A stretch of DNA of 64,000 nt from Symsagittifera roscoffensis (lineage: Eukaryota > Xenacoelomorpha > Acoela > Convolutidae), in contig NC_087069.1 in assembly GCF_963678635.1 (NCBI RefSeq), positions 17,088,660-17,152,659 on the forward strand, given 5' to 3'. The notes beneath the pieces are model-generated. The model worked only from the letters and a program-made list of their open reading frames with translations, was not told the origin of the DNA and searched no databases. Of this stretch, positions 1-11,675 are shown piece by piece (positions within the stretch are counted from its first letter, which is position 1; every line of letters begins with the position of its first letter). The position numbers and the translations under genes were made by a program.

Positions 1-64
1 CGTCTGCCCGACGGAGATATGAAACAATGAGAAATCGGTCGATGAGCATAGTGAAAAGAAGGCT

Positions 65-889
65 GTGGCACTAGGCGAGGTTACCAGTGGAAATGCGATT
101 GAAATGAGGGAGTCAACATGTGGAATTGAATTATTTCCCAGTTCTCTTTCAGTTTTGAGTCGCCCATTTGCATCATTGCTGTCAAACAGATACGATACAC
201 GAAACGTATTTACGATGGTTGGACGGGAGACAAGAAATATAACGATTGCTCAAGGCGGAAATGAGAATAAATGGAAAGAAACTTTAGACGGCATTGATGA
301 TGATGAATTGAGTTTTGACGAGGACGAGACGTCAGATGGCTTTCCGAGTAGTGGGGACAATGCCTCTGCGGGAGGACAGATGATGAGTGAAGCTGTCCAA
401 GAGCCAGATGAGGAAAACACAAACGAAAAAACAACTAATGGGGTGGAATCATGCCAAGAGATTACGGAAACGACGTACGAACACATATTGTCTACGAAAG
501 TATGGGACGAGCGTCAATACCTGCAAGTGATTAGGAGATCAAAAGGTTCCTTCAGGTGTTTCAAGCGATACCGACCAGACGAAGAACGAGGTGGATTCGA
601 CGACAGAAGGGAAGTGGGACCTAAAGAAAAGAAGGCTGCCTACTTCCGTAACTTATTTGATCGATGGAAAAGCGTGGACTCAATCGGGGAAGCGGATGTT
701 GACCGGGACTGGGTTAAGTCTGAATGCGAGGTCCCCAAGCGGTGCTGGCAACCACCCGACGATCAGGTGATGAATGAAGACGGAGGAGGTAACTGGAGGG
801 TGCTGCAGCAATACAGATGGACAGATGTAAGTGACACTAGAAGACTTGAGGTGAGAGATCGGAAGTGTGAAGCTGGCGGGTTGCAGTGA
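65..889 (+). CDS. ORF of element C, probable ORF2 C-terminal part
   Basis: Open for about 275 codons (open from about 23, first in-frame ATG at 104) and placed where ORF2 of elements A and B ends. It contains no protease, reverse transcriptase or integrase motif. The middle is acidic (runs of D and E around residues 75-125) and the last third is rich in R, D, E and W. Its stop sits in sequence resembling that at the ORF2 stop of A. From position I infer that it is the C-terminal, non-enzymatic tail of the gag-pro ORF2 of an older family member; protein similarity to the A/B tail is not obvious by eye. It could also be an unrelated extra ORF. Confidence 0.4.
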   Translation: MALGEVTSGNAIEMRESTCGIELFPSSLSVLSRPFASLLSNRYDTRNVFTMVGRETRNITIAQGGNENKWKETLDGIDDDELSFDEDETSDGFPSSGDNASAGGQMMSEAVQEPDEENTNEKTTNGVESCQEITETTYEHILSTKVWDERQYLQVIRRSKGSFRCFKRYRPDEERGGFDDRREVGPKEKKAAYFRNLFDRWKSVDSIGEADVDRDWVKSECEVPKRCWQPPDDQVMNEDGGGNWRVLQQYRWTDVSDTRRLEVRDRKCEAGGLQ

Positions 890-1400
890 GTAAAACTTTA
901 AACTTTTTCTCCCTCTTTACCTTACTAATCTCATCCTCGATATCTATAGTTGCTTTAGAATTATCTCCACCAGTAGGACGGATAGAAACTCTGTGAAAAT
1001 CTCGGTAGTACAATTTGTTGTTTTGATAGAAAGGTGGAGGTATTTCACAACGCGTTTAAAATCGTTCATAGACTCTTAGTTGCTTCACTCAATGAAGCAC
1101 TCCTTGGTGCTAACATAAATGAATTGATTATGAAAGAGTCTACGGAAACTGAAGCCCGCAATTCGCTGCGTCGCAACACGTATACAATGGTGCATATAGT
1201 TGTGTCGAAAACTGGAGAGTAGTACAAAGCGGTGTAGTGTAGCAGAAAAAGCGAACGTCTAGTTAATCAAAAAAATGGTGTTCTGAGAGTGGTTAGCTAT
1301 AGGATAATGAGTCGAGTTGAGGTGGTAGATTGGACTACACACCTCATTCGAAAGACGAAAAAACTTTTGTCATTTGCATTGTTCGGGAGAATAATAGACT

Positions 1401-1411
1401 AGAAGGGAAGA
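1401..1411 (+). other. Polypurine tract of element C
   Basis: AGAAGGGAAGA directly before the LTR start at 1413, with flanks identical to those in A and B (GGGAGAATAATAGACT upstream). This is the usual position of the plus-strand primer. Confidence 0.75.
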
Positions 1412-2439
1412 CTGTAGAATTGGTGAATCTACTGTATTTAATGCTATAGTAACCTGAGCACAGTCCCTCTTATGGCAGAAAACTCAGATGAAGTAAGATT
1501 TGCAAACCCTTCCCAAATGGGAAATACAGCGGTTAGGTTTATGAAACTCACAGGACGGATACTAGAGATGATTCGATCCGGGCATGCAAAAATCCATAAT
1601 CCTCGAATCCCCCGGTCCCAAGTGATAACGGTTCTCGGAGTTGCAAATGGCCCTATCAGAACACGTTAACTAGCGGTCGGAATTGAGCCAAAATATAGTA
1701 TGTCATAGACCTTGTTGAGGGAAGCTTAAGTTCAGAAAACCAGACCCCTTAGACCCCTACATCCGGTATAATGCCCTATGCAAATAGACCCCACCCCGAC
1801 TTCCGGGAGTCGTTTGTCGGACTCCAATGAACGCCGAAAGCTAACACCTTGGGATAGCATAGGTAAGGGCAAGATACATCTTGTGTTATAATCTGAACCA
1901 AATCCGGCGGTTAGATCGGAAGTTAATAGCACTTTGGAAAACCACCCCTTAAACCGGAAGTAGGCAATTTACGCAAAACAATGAGCGATTTTATTGCGGC
2001 ATGTCGATTTTATTGCGGCAATGGACATAAGATACGGACCCCGCAAAAAGACTCCTGGTTATTGAAACCCCTCCGGCGACTCCTTCCGTTGTTAATAGCC
2101 TTTCCCCGGGAAAAGTGAGAATGGACCTTAGAAATTGGATAACTTGGGAAGTATTAACGGGATATGGATAAAACTTGATAGTTCGGACCCTCATGGGATT
2201 CTGAACCCAAATAAAGATTGGCTCCTGTGACCCCTGGGTGACTTCGAATTGACCTTTGGGCGTGTAGGATCAAGTTTGTATGGAAAACCCCGAGATTAAC
2301 ACCGGAAAGTGGCGTAATCCCTAGCCCAGCCCCTGGAAATGAGAATGGGTCACTTGCTAAAAATTTGGGGGAAAAAGTTACATATTGTGAATTAGAGCAG
2401 AATCTGATAGAGAAATAGCTTTTACATTGCAACCTTGGA

Positions 2440-4125
2440 GTAATGGATTTAATTCAAAATGGACTTGGTATACATTGGGTTCAGTTTAGCTTGCCGAATG
2501 ATCTATTAATAGCAATTCAACTAGACTAAAGACAAGTAGTCCCAGAGGAAATAGATAGTAATAGGACAGCGGCATGAGATTTAATTTTCCTAAATAGTTT
2601 GAATGAACGGGGATTTTACTTGGCTCTCCGGAGATGACTTTTTGGTTTAATTTGACTCCTAATAGATGAACTACGTTCCCCTGATAGCTAGAATGTCGGG
2701 ATTGGAATGGAGTACAGATAGAAAATTTACATGACTGAAATTGGTTAGCTATCCTTGAAAAGTGTCTCCCCCTACCCTTGGGAGGTTGGAACGATAACGG
2801 GATAATTAAAATAAAGACCTTGGGAATAAAGACTGAGTAAACATGGTTTGGTTTTGAGGTTCAGTTGAACTCGAGGGCTGAAGTTCACAGAGTTCAAGAA
2901 TTGGTTGATTAGAATTGTATGACATTTGTTTGCTTGGTCAAATTGTGACAACTACCGCATACCGGGTATCTAATAAGCGTGAAAAGATTGATAAAAAGTG
3001 AAGTAATGGGTTTAATTCAAAATGAACTTGGTAAACATTGGGTTCAGTTTAGCTTGGCGAATGATCTATTAATAGCAATTCAACTAGACTAAAGAAAAGT
3101 AGTCCCAGAGGAAATAGATAGTAATAGGACAGCGGCATGAGATTTAATTTTCCTAAATAGTTTGAATGAACGGGGATTTTACTTGGCTCTCCGGAGATGA
3201 CTTTTTGGTTTAATTTGACCCCTAATTGACGAACTAAGTTCCCGTGATAGCTATAAGGTTGGGATTGAAATAGAGTACAGATAGAAAATTTACATGCCTG
3301 AAATTAGTTAGCTACCCTTGAAAAGGATCTCCCCCTACCCTTGGGAGGTTGGAACGATAACGGGATAACTAAAATAAAGACCTTGGGAATAAAGACTGAG
3401 TAAACATGGCTTGGTTTTGAGGTTGAGTTGAACTCGAGGGCTGAAGTTCACAGAGTTCAGGAATTGGTTGATTAGAATCGTATGACATTTGTTTGCTCGG
3501 TCAAATTGTGACAACTACCGCATACCGGGTATCTAATAAGCGTGAAAAGATTGATAAAAGATTGAAGTAATGGATTTAATTCAAAATGGAGTTGGTAAAC
3601 ATTGGGTTCAGTTTAGCTTGGCGAATGATCTATTAATAGCAATTCAACTAGACTAAAGAAAAGTAGCCTCAGAGGAAATAGATAGTAATAAGACCGCGGC
3701 ATGAGAGTTAATTTTCCTAAATAGTTTGAATGAACAGAGATTTTACTTGGCTCTCCGGAGGTGACTTTTTGGTTTAATTTGACCCCTAAAAGACAAACTA
3801 CGTTCCCCTGATAGCTATAAGGTCGGGATTGGAATAGAGTACAGATAGAAAATTTACATGCCTGAAATTAGTTACCTACCCCTGGAAAGGATCTCCCCCT
3901 ACCCTTGGGAGGTTGGAACGATAACGGGATAACTAAAATAAAGACCTTGGGAATAAAGACTGAGTAAACATGGCTTGGTTTTGAGGTTGAGTTGAACTCG
4001 AGGGCTGAAGTTCACAGAGTTCAGGAATGGGTTGATTTGAATCGTATGACATTTGTTTGCTTGGTCAAATTGTGACAACTACCGCATACCGAGTATCTAA
4101 TAAGCGTGAAAAGATTGATAAAAGA
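2440..4125 (+). repeat. Three 563-bp tandem units inside the LTR of element C
   Basis: Units begin at about 2440, 3003 and 3567 (GTAATGGATTTAATTC or close variants), giving periods of 563 and 564 bp. Each ends near AAGCGTGAAAAGATTGATAAA. Units 2 and 3 look more alike than either does to unit 1, which fits successive duplication. Elements A and B lack the triplication. Confidence 0.9.
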
Positions 4126-4329
4126 AACCGAAATTGGCACGTGGCAGAGGTGACAGCGGGAGAGATATAGCCTTAAAACATGTCCAGTCGGGTGATTTAG
4201 GCGGATGTCAGGACTGATAGAAAAGGGCGTGACTTAACTAAAACTAAGTTTAAAGAAAGATAAGGAATTGGAGGGTACCGGAGAGCCTGTAAAATTCAGA
4301 AGAATTATTGCGAGCGAATCGAATAGTTG

Positions 4330-4486
4330 GTTCTCAGTTGGTTAGAGAACAATTTGGGCTACAAGCTAAGGTAGCCGCTTGATTCTCAAAGTAAACTGAG
4401 AACGAGTTGGGAGACTTGTTAATGTGAATGTAGATTAGTTAGTGAAGGTTAGTTATGCTATCTAGAGGATAGCGGAATGGTTTTTG
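4330..4486 (+). promoter_or_regulatory. Conserved hairpin cluster in LTR of element C
   Basis: A row of short hairpins: GTTCTC/GAGAAC (4330-4335 with 4345-4350), GGCTAC/GTAGCC (4357-4362 with 4371-4376), TTCTCA/TGAGAA (4383-4388 with 4397-4402), GCTATC/GATAGC (4457-4462 with 4468-4473), and an imperfect AATGGTT/AACGATT. The same stems occur in A and B with pairing kept by wobble substitutions. The role is unknown; packaging or translation control are possibilities. Confidence 0.5.
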
Positions 4487-4929
4487 AACGATTGATTTTG
4501 AAAAAAGTTTGAGGAGAACGTTAGTTAGTAGTAAGGTGTTAATTGAACTGCAGGAGACAGTTGGTTTAAATAATAGTAATCGTGAACCCCTTTCTTTAAT
4601 TGAATGATTAATTTTAATTTCAGCCAAACATAGGCTACTCTGTATTTGGTTATATTTATTTCTTAATTCATTCTAATTATTGGAATTGTTGTTGCGATCG
4701 ATTATTGGTTGACGGGTGAGATACATTCGGAAGAGCACGAATCACGGGGCGAGCAGCACAGTACAGTACAGAGCAGCCAACCACCAAATCAACCCTTTTG
4801 GTATAGTGAACATAACTGGGAATCTTTTGCCCCGCTGCTGACCTCAGTACCAAAGGGAACATATTGCGGCGCTGTAAAATAGCGAGCAAGACCCGGCCTA
4901 GAGATATCGCGAATTCCCCCACGTTTACA

Positions 4930-6780
4930 GACAAGCCAAAATTTTGTCGCAAAAGTCTGGACATGAGTCTGGGACCTTGATTCGGGCTGAAAGGTAACAA
5001 AGGTGGACTGAAATATAAATGTTACTATGCGTTGTTTCAACAGGTTTAGGACGAATAAAACTTTAAAGAAAAATAATCTCAGCTAGTCCCGGAAGGCCGA
5101 CTTTTTAACTGAATTAGCGTAAGTTACTTGAAGTTTAGGCGAGACTGCACCTGATTTTTGGACAGCTCAGTTTGAGATACCTGTGTTTTACTTGTCTAGA
5201 AACGTCACAATAATGATATAAAAAATACATGACTTATGAGCTACTGAGGTAGTTTCAAGACTTGTAGAGGGCCAAGATAAATCAAACCTTCCAGAAAATC
5301 AATTGAATAAAAAAGGAAAACAAAGAACCTACCCTTAGGAATATCAAAAGCTCAGAGAATTAGCAGATTATCAATTAGTTTCAGAACAACTAGTACCGAT
5401 AGAGTAAATTGTTGATTCTAGTGGTTTGGGGAAACGGATTGAGACTTGGGCGAAAATTATTCGCTCAAGTGATTCAGATGGTGACATTAGATAATTCTCC
5501 AAAGAAAGAATGACAAATGTATCTAATACAACAAGTACCAAAAAAAAGTTGATCGCGGAACCAATCCAGTACATAGATTGCGAATCCTTTGAGTAGCAAT
5601 TGTTAAATTCTTTTCTGACCCGTTTATTTGCTTTTGAGTATTATATATATAATTGTGTGTGTATAGTTATAAATGGAATACGTCACTATTAACAAAATCT
5701 TGCAATCTCTAGTGAGGAATATCAGTCGACGCATCACAAACGGGGCACGCAATGTATTACAAAACATAGTAAATACCAACAAGGATACTTTTTTGGAATT
5801 TGAGTAAAATTGACTCCAGGAGGTCTTGTCAACGACAAAACCAAATTGGATTTTGTATGCTGCGTAAGTTAAAAGAGAGCAAGACGCTCATTAAAGAAAA
5901 ACCGAAACTCAGACGAGGCAGGATGCTTTTCTTTCAGGGGTAATTCCAAGATACGAGATCACTATGCGCATTTCTTTTTGTTTTAAACTAGAATTTTAAA
6001 TAGCCAATTCAGGGGACTAAGTGACAACAGCAACCGTCTGGAGATCGAACTGAACAGTTAGCTGTATGACTTAGCCTCTCTTGGACCCGTTAATTATTTT
6101 GTTGATCAACTGCAAAAACAATTTCGATGACTATGCAGAAACTGCATACTGTTACGCAGTTTATACGCCCTATCATTAAAAAAAATATGAGAACGGAGTT
6201 GGTCCTGAAAAAGCTGAGGTAAGAAAGGTAAATAAAAATTCAGTCGAACTGACTAAGAACATATGTATAAAACTTGTTACAGCTCATTTCGAAAACGATA
6301 GGATCTATAATAGGCTGGAAAAAACAACAGGAGCAACTAGGATAGAGAAAAGGGAAACTGTAGCAATCTCAATTTGTCTTCAAACAGATCTGTGTCGTTT
6401 CAGGTTCTAATTTCTACACAATATGGAAAACGCTGCAGTCTTCAGCTGAAATAGAGAAAAATCAAGATCGTTTTTTATCATTTCTTTTAAAGTTGAAATA
6501 CGTCTATCTGGCCATTTGGTTAATGCATGCGCGATATACTTTCTGCTAATCACGCATAAGCAGTGACTTAATCTGGGTCAGATATGCTCCAATTTGAATT
6601 GATTTAATCCACTTATTCTACCTAATACCTTAATTTAAAGTTTATTGTGTTTTAAATTGCATGCGGAAGGATAAGTTAGGAAAAACTCAATTTTTTTTTT
6701 TACTATTTTATTCGAAATTTTATTCGTTTTTTTTAATCGATCAGTACTACATAGATGTAAATAGGCAATTATTTTATTCA
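4930..6780. other. AT-rich stretch without recognised genes
   Basis: No ORF longer than about 70 codons with protein-like composition, and no repeat structure I could support. Some low-complexity A/T runs. Confidence 0.5.
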
Positions 6781-6785
6781 AGATG

Positions 6786-7835
6786 TATTACTGATATGCG
6801 TAAGTTTTGTTCTGCCGGATTTGTAAAATCATTTTAACAGCAGTGTCTGATCAAAAGCCAAAAGCTTTATTTCTATGAAGTCACTGCTTTTCTAAAAAAT
6901 GTAACGTATCTGTGCTCATATGGTGTTTTCATGGAAAATTTGACCAAATAACTTGCCAATTTAACAAAAAATTTTATTATCATCTATGAGCTAACAATTA
7001 AGCTTAAGTTTTCAAACAATTTAATGATTGCTTACAGTTCTTATGAATTTGAGACAAACTAACCACAAGTTGTCCAGTTCCTTAACGCGTAAACAGCACA
7101 GCCTAGTAATCCGGCCCGAAATTTCTTCCATATTGAATTTGGGCTGTTTGTCTAATTTTTTTTGTTACTGAGGTCATGTATGCCATTTTTGCATTCATTA
7201 AAGTTTTGTTGGAGTGTGATTAAACAAAAATCTATCGACAAATTTCCGAATAATATTTGTGCTGTCAGCACCTGAAAAAAAACTAAAACGGAAACAAAGG
7301 ACTTGCTAAGGATTTTTTGTTCAGTTTTCATCTATCACTACTTCATCGATGTTAGTAGTCGGTTAAATCATTCAAAGTGAATTGCTGATGCGCGGAACTT
7401 TTGTTCTACTAAAATAATGAAACTTTTGCAGCGGCATTGTCTGATCATAAGCCAAAATTTTAGATTACTTTGCAGTCAGAGTTCCAATTTTAACCAAAAT
7501 TAACGTAATATCTGTGCTCATATGGTGTTTTCTGACTGACCCAATAACTAGACATTTCAATAAAAATTTTTATTATCATCTATGAGCTAAACATTAAGCT
7601 TAAACTTGCAAACAAAGTGATAACTGCTTACAATTTTTTTTAAATTGAGACCATTAAACCATACACTGTTTTTTTTTCGATAACGCGTATGCAGCAAAAG
7701 ATTCCGGCTCAATTTTTTTCTGATTGATTTTGGGCTGTTTGTTTGTCTAATTTTTATGCTACTTAGGCCATACGTGTCAGTTTTGTATTAATTACATCTT
7801 TTGTTGGGAGATGATTTTAAAAAAATTTCAGGTAT
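6786..7835 (+). repeat. Diverged tandem duplication, period about 600 bp
   Basis: Copy 1 (about 6786-7240) and copy 2 (about 7379-7835) share long blocks, for example TGTGCTCATATGGTGTTTTC, TTATTATCATCTATGAGCTA and ATTAAGCTTAA, in the same order. Copies differ by many substitutions and indels, so the duplication is old. No coding potential is seen. Confidence 0.8.
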
Positions 7836-9297
7836 AAAATTGATTTATGGAGATGTTAAAGCGTTGTCGGAACCTTCAGGGATGCAATCTGACAGGAGCA
7901 TTGTTTTATAGAAAAATATAGAAGTGGAAAAAAAAATTGAGAGGTGCTCTACCTGGTCTGCAAAAAGATGTTCTGGTGGTAAAACCCATACAGAGCACGA
8001 ACAATTTATGACGTTGTTTGAATTTTGGAGAAAAAATTTGAACTGCGTGTAAAATGCTGGTGATTACTTTTTGTTGAAATATCGGTGTTTGAAAAAAAAA
8101 TGGTTTCTGATTACTTAAGCGCAATCTGTTTCATTTTATAATGAGTAAGCGGCATTATAAACCGGCTTGAAGATCGATCTAAGTTCAGTTGAGGCAGTTT
8201 TCTGTTCTAATTGTGACGTTATTAACGCCAGACGTATCTCTTCCGCTTGTTTATATGCCGTGAGACGAGGATGATTTTCAAAATTTTCTCAAAAAAATCA
8301 GAAAATTTTATCTTTTTTTTGTAATGAACATTTTCTCATAGACGCTTAAGCGCAGTTGAAATTTAAAAGCGTCAAACTGATGCGGGGAACCTCTTTATCA
8401 TGAAGAGAAATAAACCAGGGATCAGGTTTATACATATGTTCTTTCAATCTTTGATTCAATTTATGTTTTCTAGCAAATACCAATGCAAGGCCTGAAGGCA
8501 TTCAAAATATGTATCTGATTTGACACTAATTTTTTTTGTAAGTAAAAATCAGTAAAAAGCTAGTCGCAAAATGTTAAAACAATGGTCTTAGATTGTGTTT
8601 AATTTGCTTCAGTTTTTTGTGAGTTTGTGGTTTTTAGCGCCTTTCACAAGCAAACAGATTTGAAAGAATTATGAACGCAGTTTAAAATGTTTTTGAACTT
8701 TCCGTAGAGCTGTAATTTTTGTAAGTTATACGTTATAACCCCCACACTCGATGATTTTGCATACCATCTGTACACTCATACACTCATACACTGTGTACAG
8801 TTTGATTTTGTGATGAAATATTTGTTGCCATCAAATATTTTGTGTACAATCCCTATCGATTGAAAACGTACAACAGTTTTTCCATCTTTTTCTTAGTTTT
8901 TTGCTAAGTTCCAAAATGTTATAATGCTGCAAAAAATTATGTGTTCCAAAAAAGAAACACAAAGAAGTAATCCAAACAATTCTTTCAAAAAGAATATTAG
9001 TAAATAGTATTCCATTTGAGTTTTTATACTGAGAATGTTTTTTGTTGTTGTTCAAGCCGATAAAACTAGATAATGCACTACTTAAAAAGAGTTGGACAAT
9101 TAATTTTTAGATGATTGATAAAATCTTTGAACAGACCTTCTGCTATTCAAATTGATTGATCCCCTACAATACTTAGTGCAAGTATCCGTGTAATAAATCT
9201 TAGTGCAAGTATCGATAATAACCGTTTTCATTTTTGTTCAACATTTTTGTGATTCAAAGTAAACAAGAAAATTCAGAAAACATAAAAATGAATTTAC
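7836..9297. other. AT-rich stretch without recognised exons
   Basis: This is where downstream exons of the minus-strand TRIM gene would be expected. I find no NHL, SPRY or other C-terminal TRIM module; the ORFs here are short and of low complexity. Confidence 0.4.
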
Positions 9298-10057
9298 CTG
9301 CATTTCGATTTTGAAGTGGTAGTTTTCTGTCCTCTGTAATGGTTTCGCCTTGAACTTTGAGAACTGAAATTGCGTTTCTGCTTTGCGCTAACACTTCTTG
9401 AGTTTGCGAATAAAACAGAGAGTAATTTATTCCAAAGGCGCCAGTGGTTGCACTGCCTTTGCGAATATCTCTCAACTGCCAACTTTTAACCCCTAACGTT
9501 GCTGTTTTTCTGGTCAATGCTGATCCTGATTGCTTCTTAGAGCTTCCACTGGTTTTGCTTTGACTGAAGGTATCTATCGCTTTGTTCAGACTGTTTTCAA
9601 CCGCAGTGCACGAATTAGACAACTCTGAAATGTTTGCTTTGATATTCTCGACCACTTTTTTCTGTTCATTCAGTTCCTCTAAGGACTTTTCCTGGAGCGA
9701 ATGAAAGTTTTGAACATTTTGTGCGTTTTGCATTTTGTTTTTCAGCTCCGTTAACTTTTCGAGTTTTTGAATGGTGGAGACAATTTCCTCGTTTAGATCA
9801 ACAGAGTTTGTCACCAATCGCTTGTAATTGTTTTGATACTGTTCAACATGTTTCCACAATTCTTTCGATGCTGCAGTCAAATCTTTGAGAGCAGAGTTTA
9901 TAGGAATAACGTGGTGGTCTAGATGACTTTGGTTCCAGCAACCTTTGCAAACAGCGGTCGAGCAGTTTTTGCAGTAGAATTCATTCGCATTTTTGTGAAT
10001 TTCGCAGCTATCCTGGTCACCTTCGTTCTCTACATTGGATGCGCTCTGTTGTGATAC
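9298..10057 (-). CDS. TRIM-type gene, exon with B-box 2 and coiled coil
   Basis: On the minus strand an open exon runs from an acceptor (TGATTCAG, then GTATCACAACAG) to a donor (AATGCAG, then GTAAATT). Residues 18-51 form a B-box type 2 zinc finger with spacing C-x2-H-x7-C-x2-C-x4-C-x2-C-x4-H-x2-H (about 10006 down to 9905). A heptad-like coiled coil rich in E, K, L, Q and N follows over about 100 residues, then a Ser/Lys-rich linker. This is the RING, B-box, coiled-coil order of TRIM ubiquitin ligases, where the coiled coil dimerises the protein. The exon starts in frame 0, matching the phase-0 end of the RING exon at 11676. It ends in phase 1, so at least one more exon must lie at lower coordinates; I could not find it. 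Confidence 0.75.
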
Positions 10058-11675
10058 CTGAATCAGATACCATTTTAAAGATGAAGTCAGTCTAAGAATA
10101 CCTACTTAATCACAACCATTAAAACGGCTAAAACCCAACGATATGAAGATGAAGATTTTCTCGTTCTCAGTCACTTTAGAAAAGGTGGAATCTTAAATGA
10201 AGCGAAAATAATATTGTTCGTTTTGCTAAGGCAATGAGTTGTCTGGCTTCAAAAAAAAGAAAAATTTGGAATAGCATACCCTTCTTGACATTTTTTCTGG
10301 CTCATGCCTTTGTTTCGGTTAAAAAAATCTGGAACTTGTCTGAAAAATAAAGCCAAGTTTTCCTTTACAACTCGAAGAAATTGCAAAATACTAATCTTGA
10401 TGCCGTGAAAAGGCAATCATTCTCCCTCAAATAATTGTTTCTTTATTTCGATTCAGGTTACGTTTTATGTAATTTTTCATCGGAGAGGTCTGTGATTAAA
10501 AAAAAACAAATTCCCAATCCTTCTGAACACTTTCTTCGTACTTCGTCAAACAAAAGGCATCATTTTTAGTATTTTTTTCTTCTAACTATCGTTAAAAAGA
10601 AATTCAAAATGGAGACTTTAAACCACCCTCCTGCATCTGTCAAAAATTTCAGGTCTTATTCACACATATGCAATAAAAATTGGTGCGGAGTCACTACCAA
10701 TTTGACAACATGTTGACTAAAACATAATTTTGTACTTTCATTGAATGCATCATGGAACTGACGGTAGTATTCATTATTTATTTCAAAAAGACGAAAAACA
10801 CGCTCGATGCCCGGGTCGAAGTGCGTGACTTACCGTTCGACCAACTCGGCCAAAAATAGCTATATTTCGACCGATTCAACTAAAATGGCTATGTTTCTAC
10901 CGACTGGACTGAAGCTAAAATGCGTTCGACTTTTTTCTACCCAAATTAGCTCTGTTTCGACCGAATCGACCGAAAAAAAATATGTTCGTTTATATTCGAC
11001 TCAAGCGTGCTATGTTTGGACTGTTTCGACCGATTACATAAAAATGGCTATGTTTCGACCGACTCGACACAAACTATTTCTGTTTCGATCAAATTGACTG
11101 GTGGTAAAATTTGGTCCACTGTGTTCGAACCAAAATAGGTATGTTTCAATTGACTCGACTGCAGTCAAAATGTGTTGGACTATGTGTCCGCTTTTTGTGC
11201 TCGACTACGCGTTTCGACCATGTTTTCGACTATTTTTTGATTTTGTGTTTGACCTAAAGGTCTGTTTCCGACCACGGATCTGTGTGTTCAAGCAATTTTG
11301 ATAAGTCAAACAACTCGTTCCGGGTGCTCCAATATCCATGTGTAAAAAAACTTGAATGGTCAAAAACTAATGGAAGCTCTAATTTATTAGCTGTGCAATA
11401 GAAAAAACGAGCAAATTACAGAAAAATGTTATCAAGTCAACCTATGGATGGAAAAAATAAAAAACTTTACTGATAGTTTTCCCAATTGTTTTATTAACAA
11501 CCGCGTAAAAAGCTCTGAACAAAATGTTTTCATAACAGGTAAAAGTTTTCATAACAGTTAATAACACTCAATATTTTTTGCTTTTCAATTTAACATAGAA
11601 ATGAGCAGACTTTCATTTTAAATTAGAAATCATTCCTCGTACGCTCGTTGCGGTTAAAAAAGGTTAGAAAATTAC
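10058..11675 (-). other. Intron between RING and B-box exons (inferred)
   Basis: Donor GAG then GTAATT at 11675-11674 and acceptor ending CAG at 10058. Both sides are phase 0, so joining keeps one reading frame. The intron is 1618 bp and contains the 29-bp-period minisatellite at 10800-11300. Confidence 0.65.
10800..11300 (+). repeat. Degenerate 29-bp minisatellite rich in TTTCGACC
   Basis: Repeated GCTATGTTTCGACCGA-type units. Clear neighbouring units start at 10859 and 10888 (29 bp apart). Later units are eroded, with variants such as TTCGACCGATTCAAC and TTCGACCGAATCGACC. The long forward ORFs here are by-products of the repeat. Confidence 0.65.

Larger units (their letters stand above)
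1..4929 (+). mobile_element. Element C: partial old LTR retrotransposon (3' part)
   Basis: The 3' portion of an LTR retrotransposon related to elements A and B. The polypurine tract at 1401-1411, the LTR start TGTAGAATTGGTG at 1413 and the LTR end CCCACGTTTACA at 4929 all match A and B, while the rest is clearly diverged, so this is an older or sister copy. The 5' half lies outside the window, so the target-site duplication cannot be checked; the 3' candidate is GACAA at 4930-4934. The internal part (1-1412) holds one ORF (65-889) and about 500 bp without a convincing gene. The sequence just after that ORF (GTGAGTAAAACTTTA) resembles the sequence around the ORF2 stop in A (GTGAGTTAAAACTTTC). 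Confidence 0.8.
1413..4929 (+). repeat. 3' LTR of element C (3517 bp)
   Basis: Starts TGTAGAATTGG and ends TTTACA, the same termini as the LTRs of A and B. It is about 1 kb longer than theirs, mainly because of three 563-bp tandem units (2440-4125). The last 650 bp align well with the A/B LTR ends, including the hairpin cluster near 4330-4486 and the box TACTCTGTATTTGGTTATAT. Confidence 0.8.

Noticed and set aside
1732-2432. Minus-strand ORFs in the LTR of element C
   Set aside because: Inside an LTR, with no conserved counterpart in A or B.
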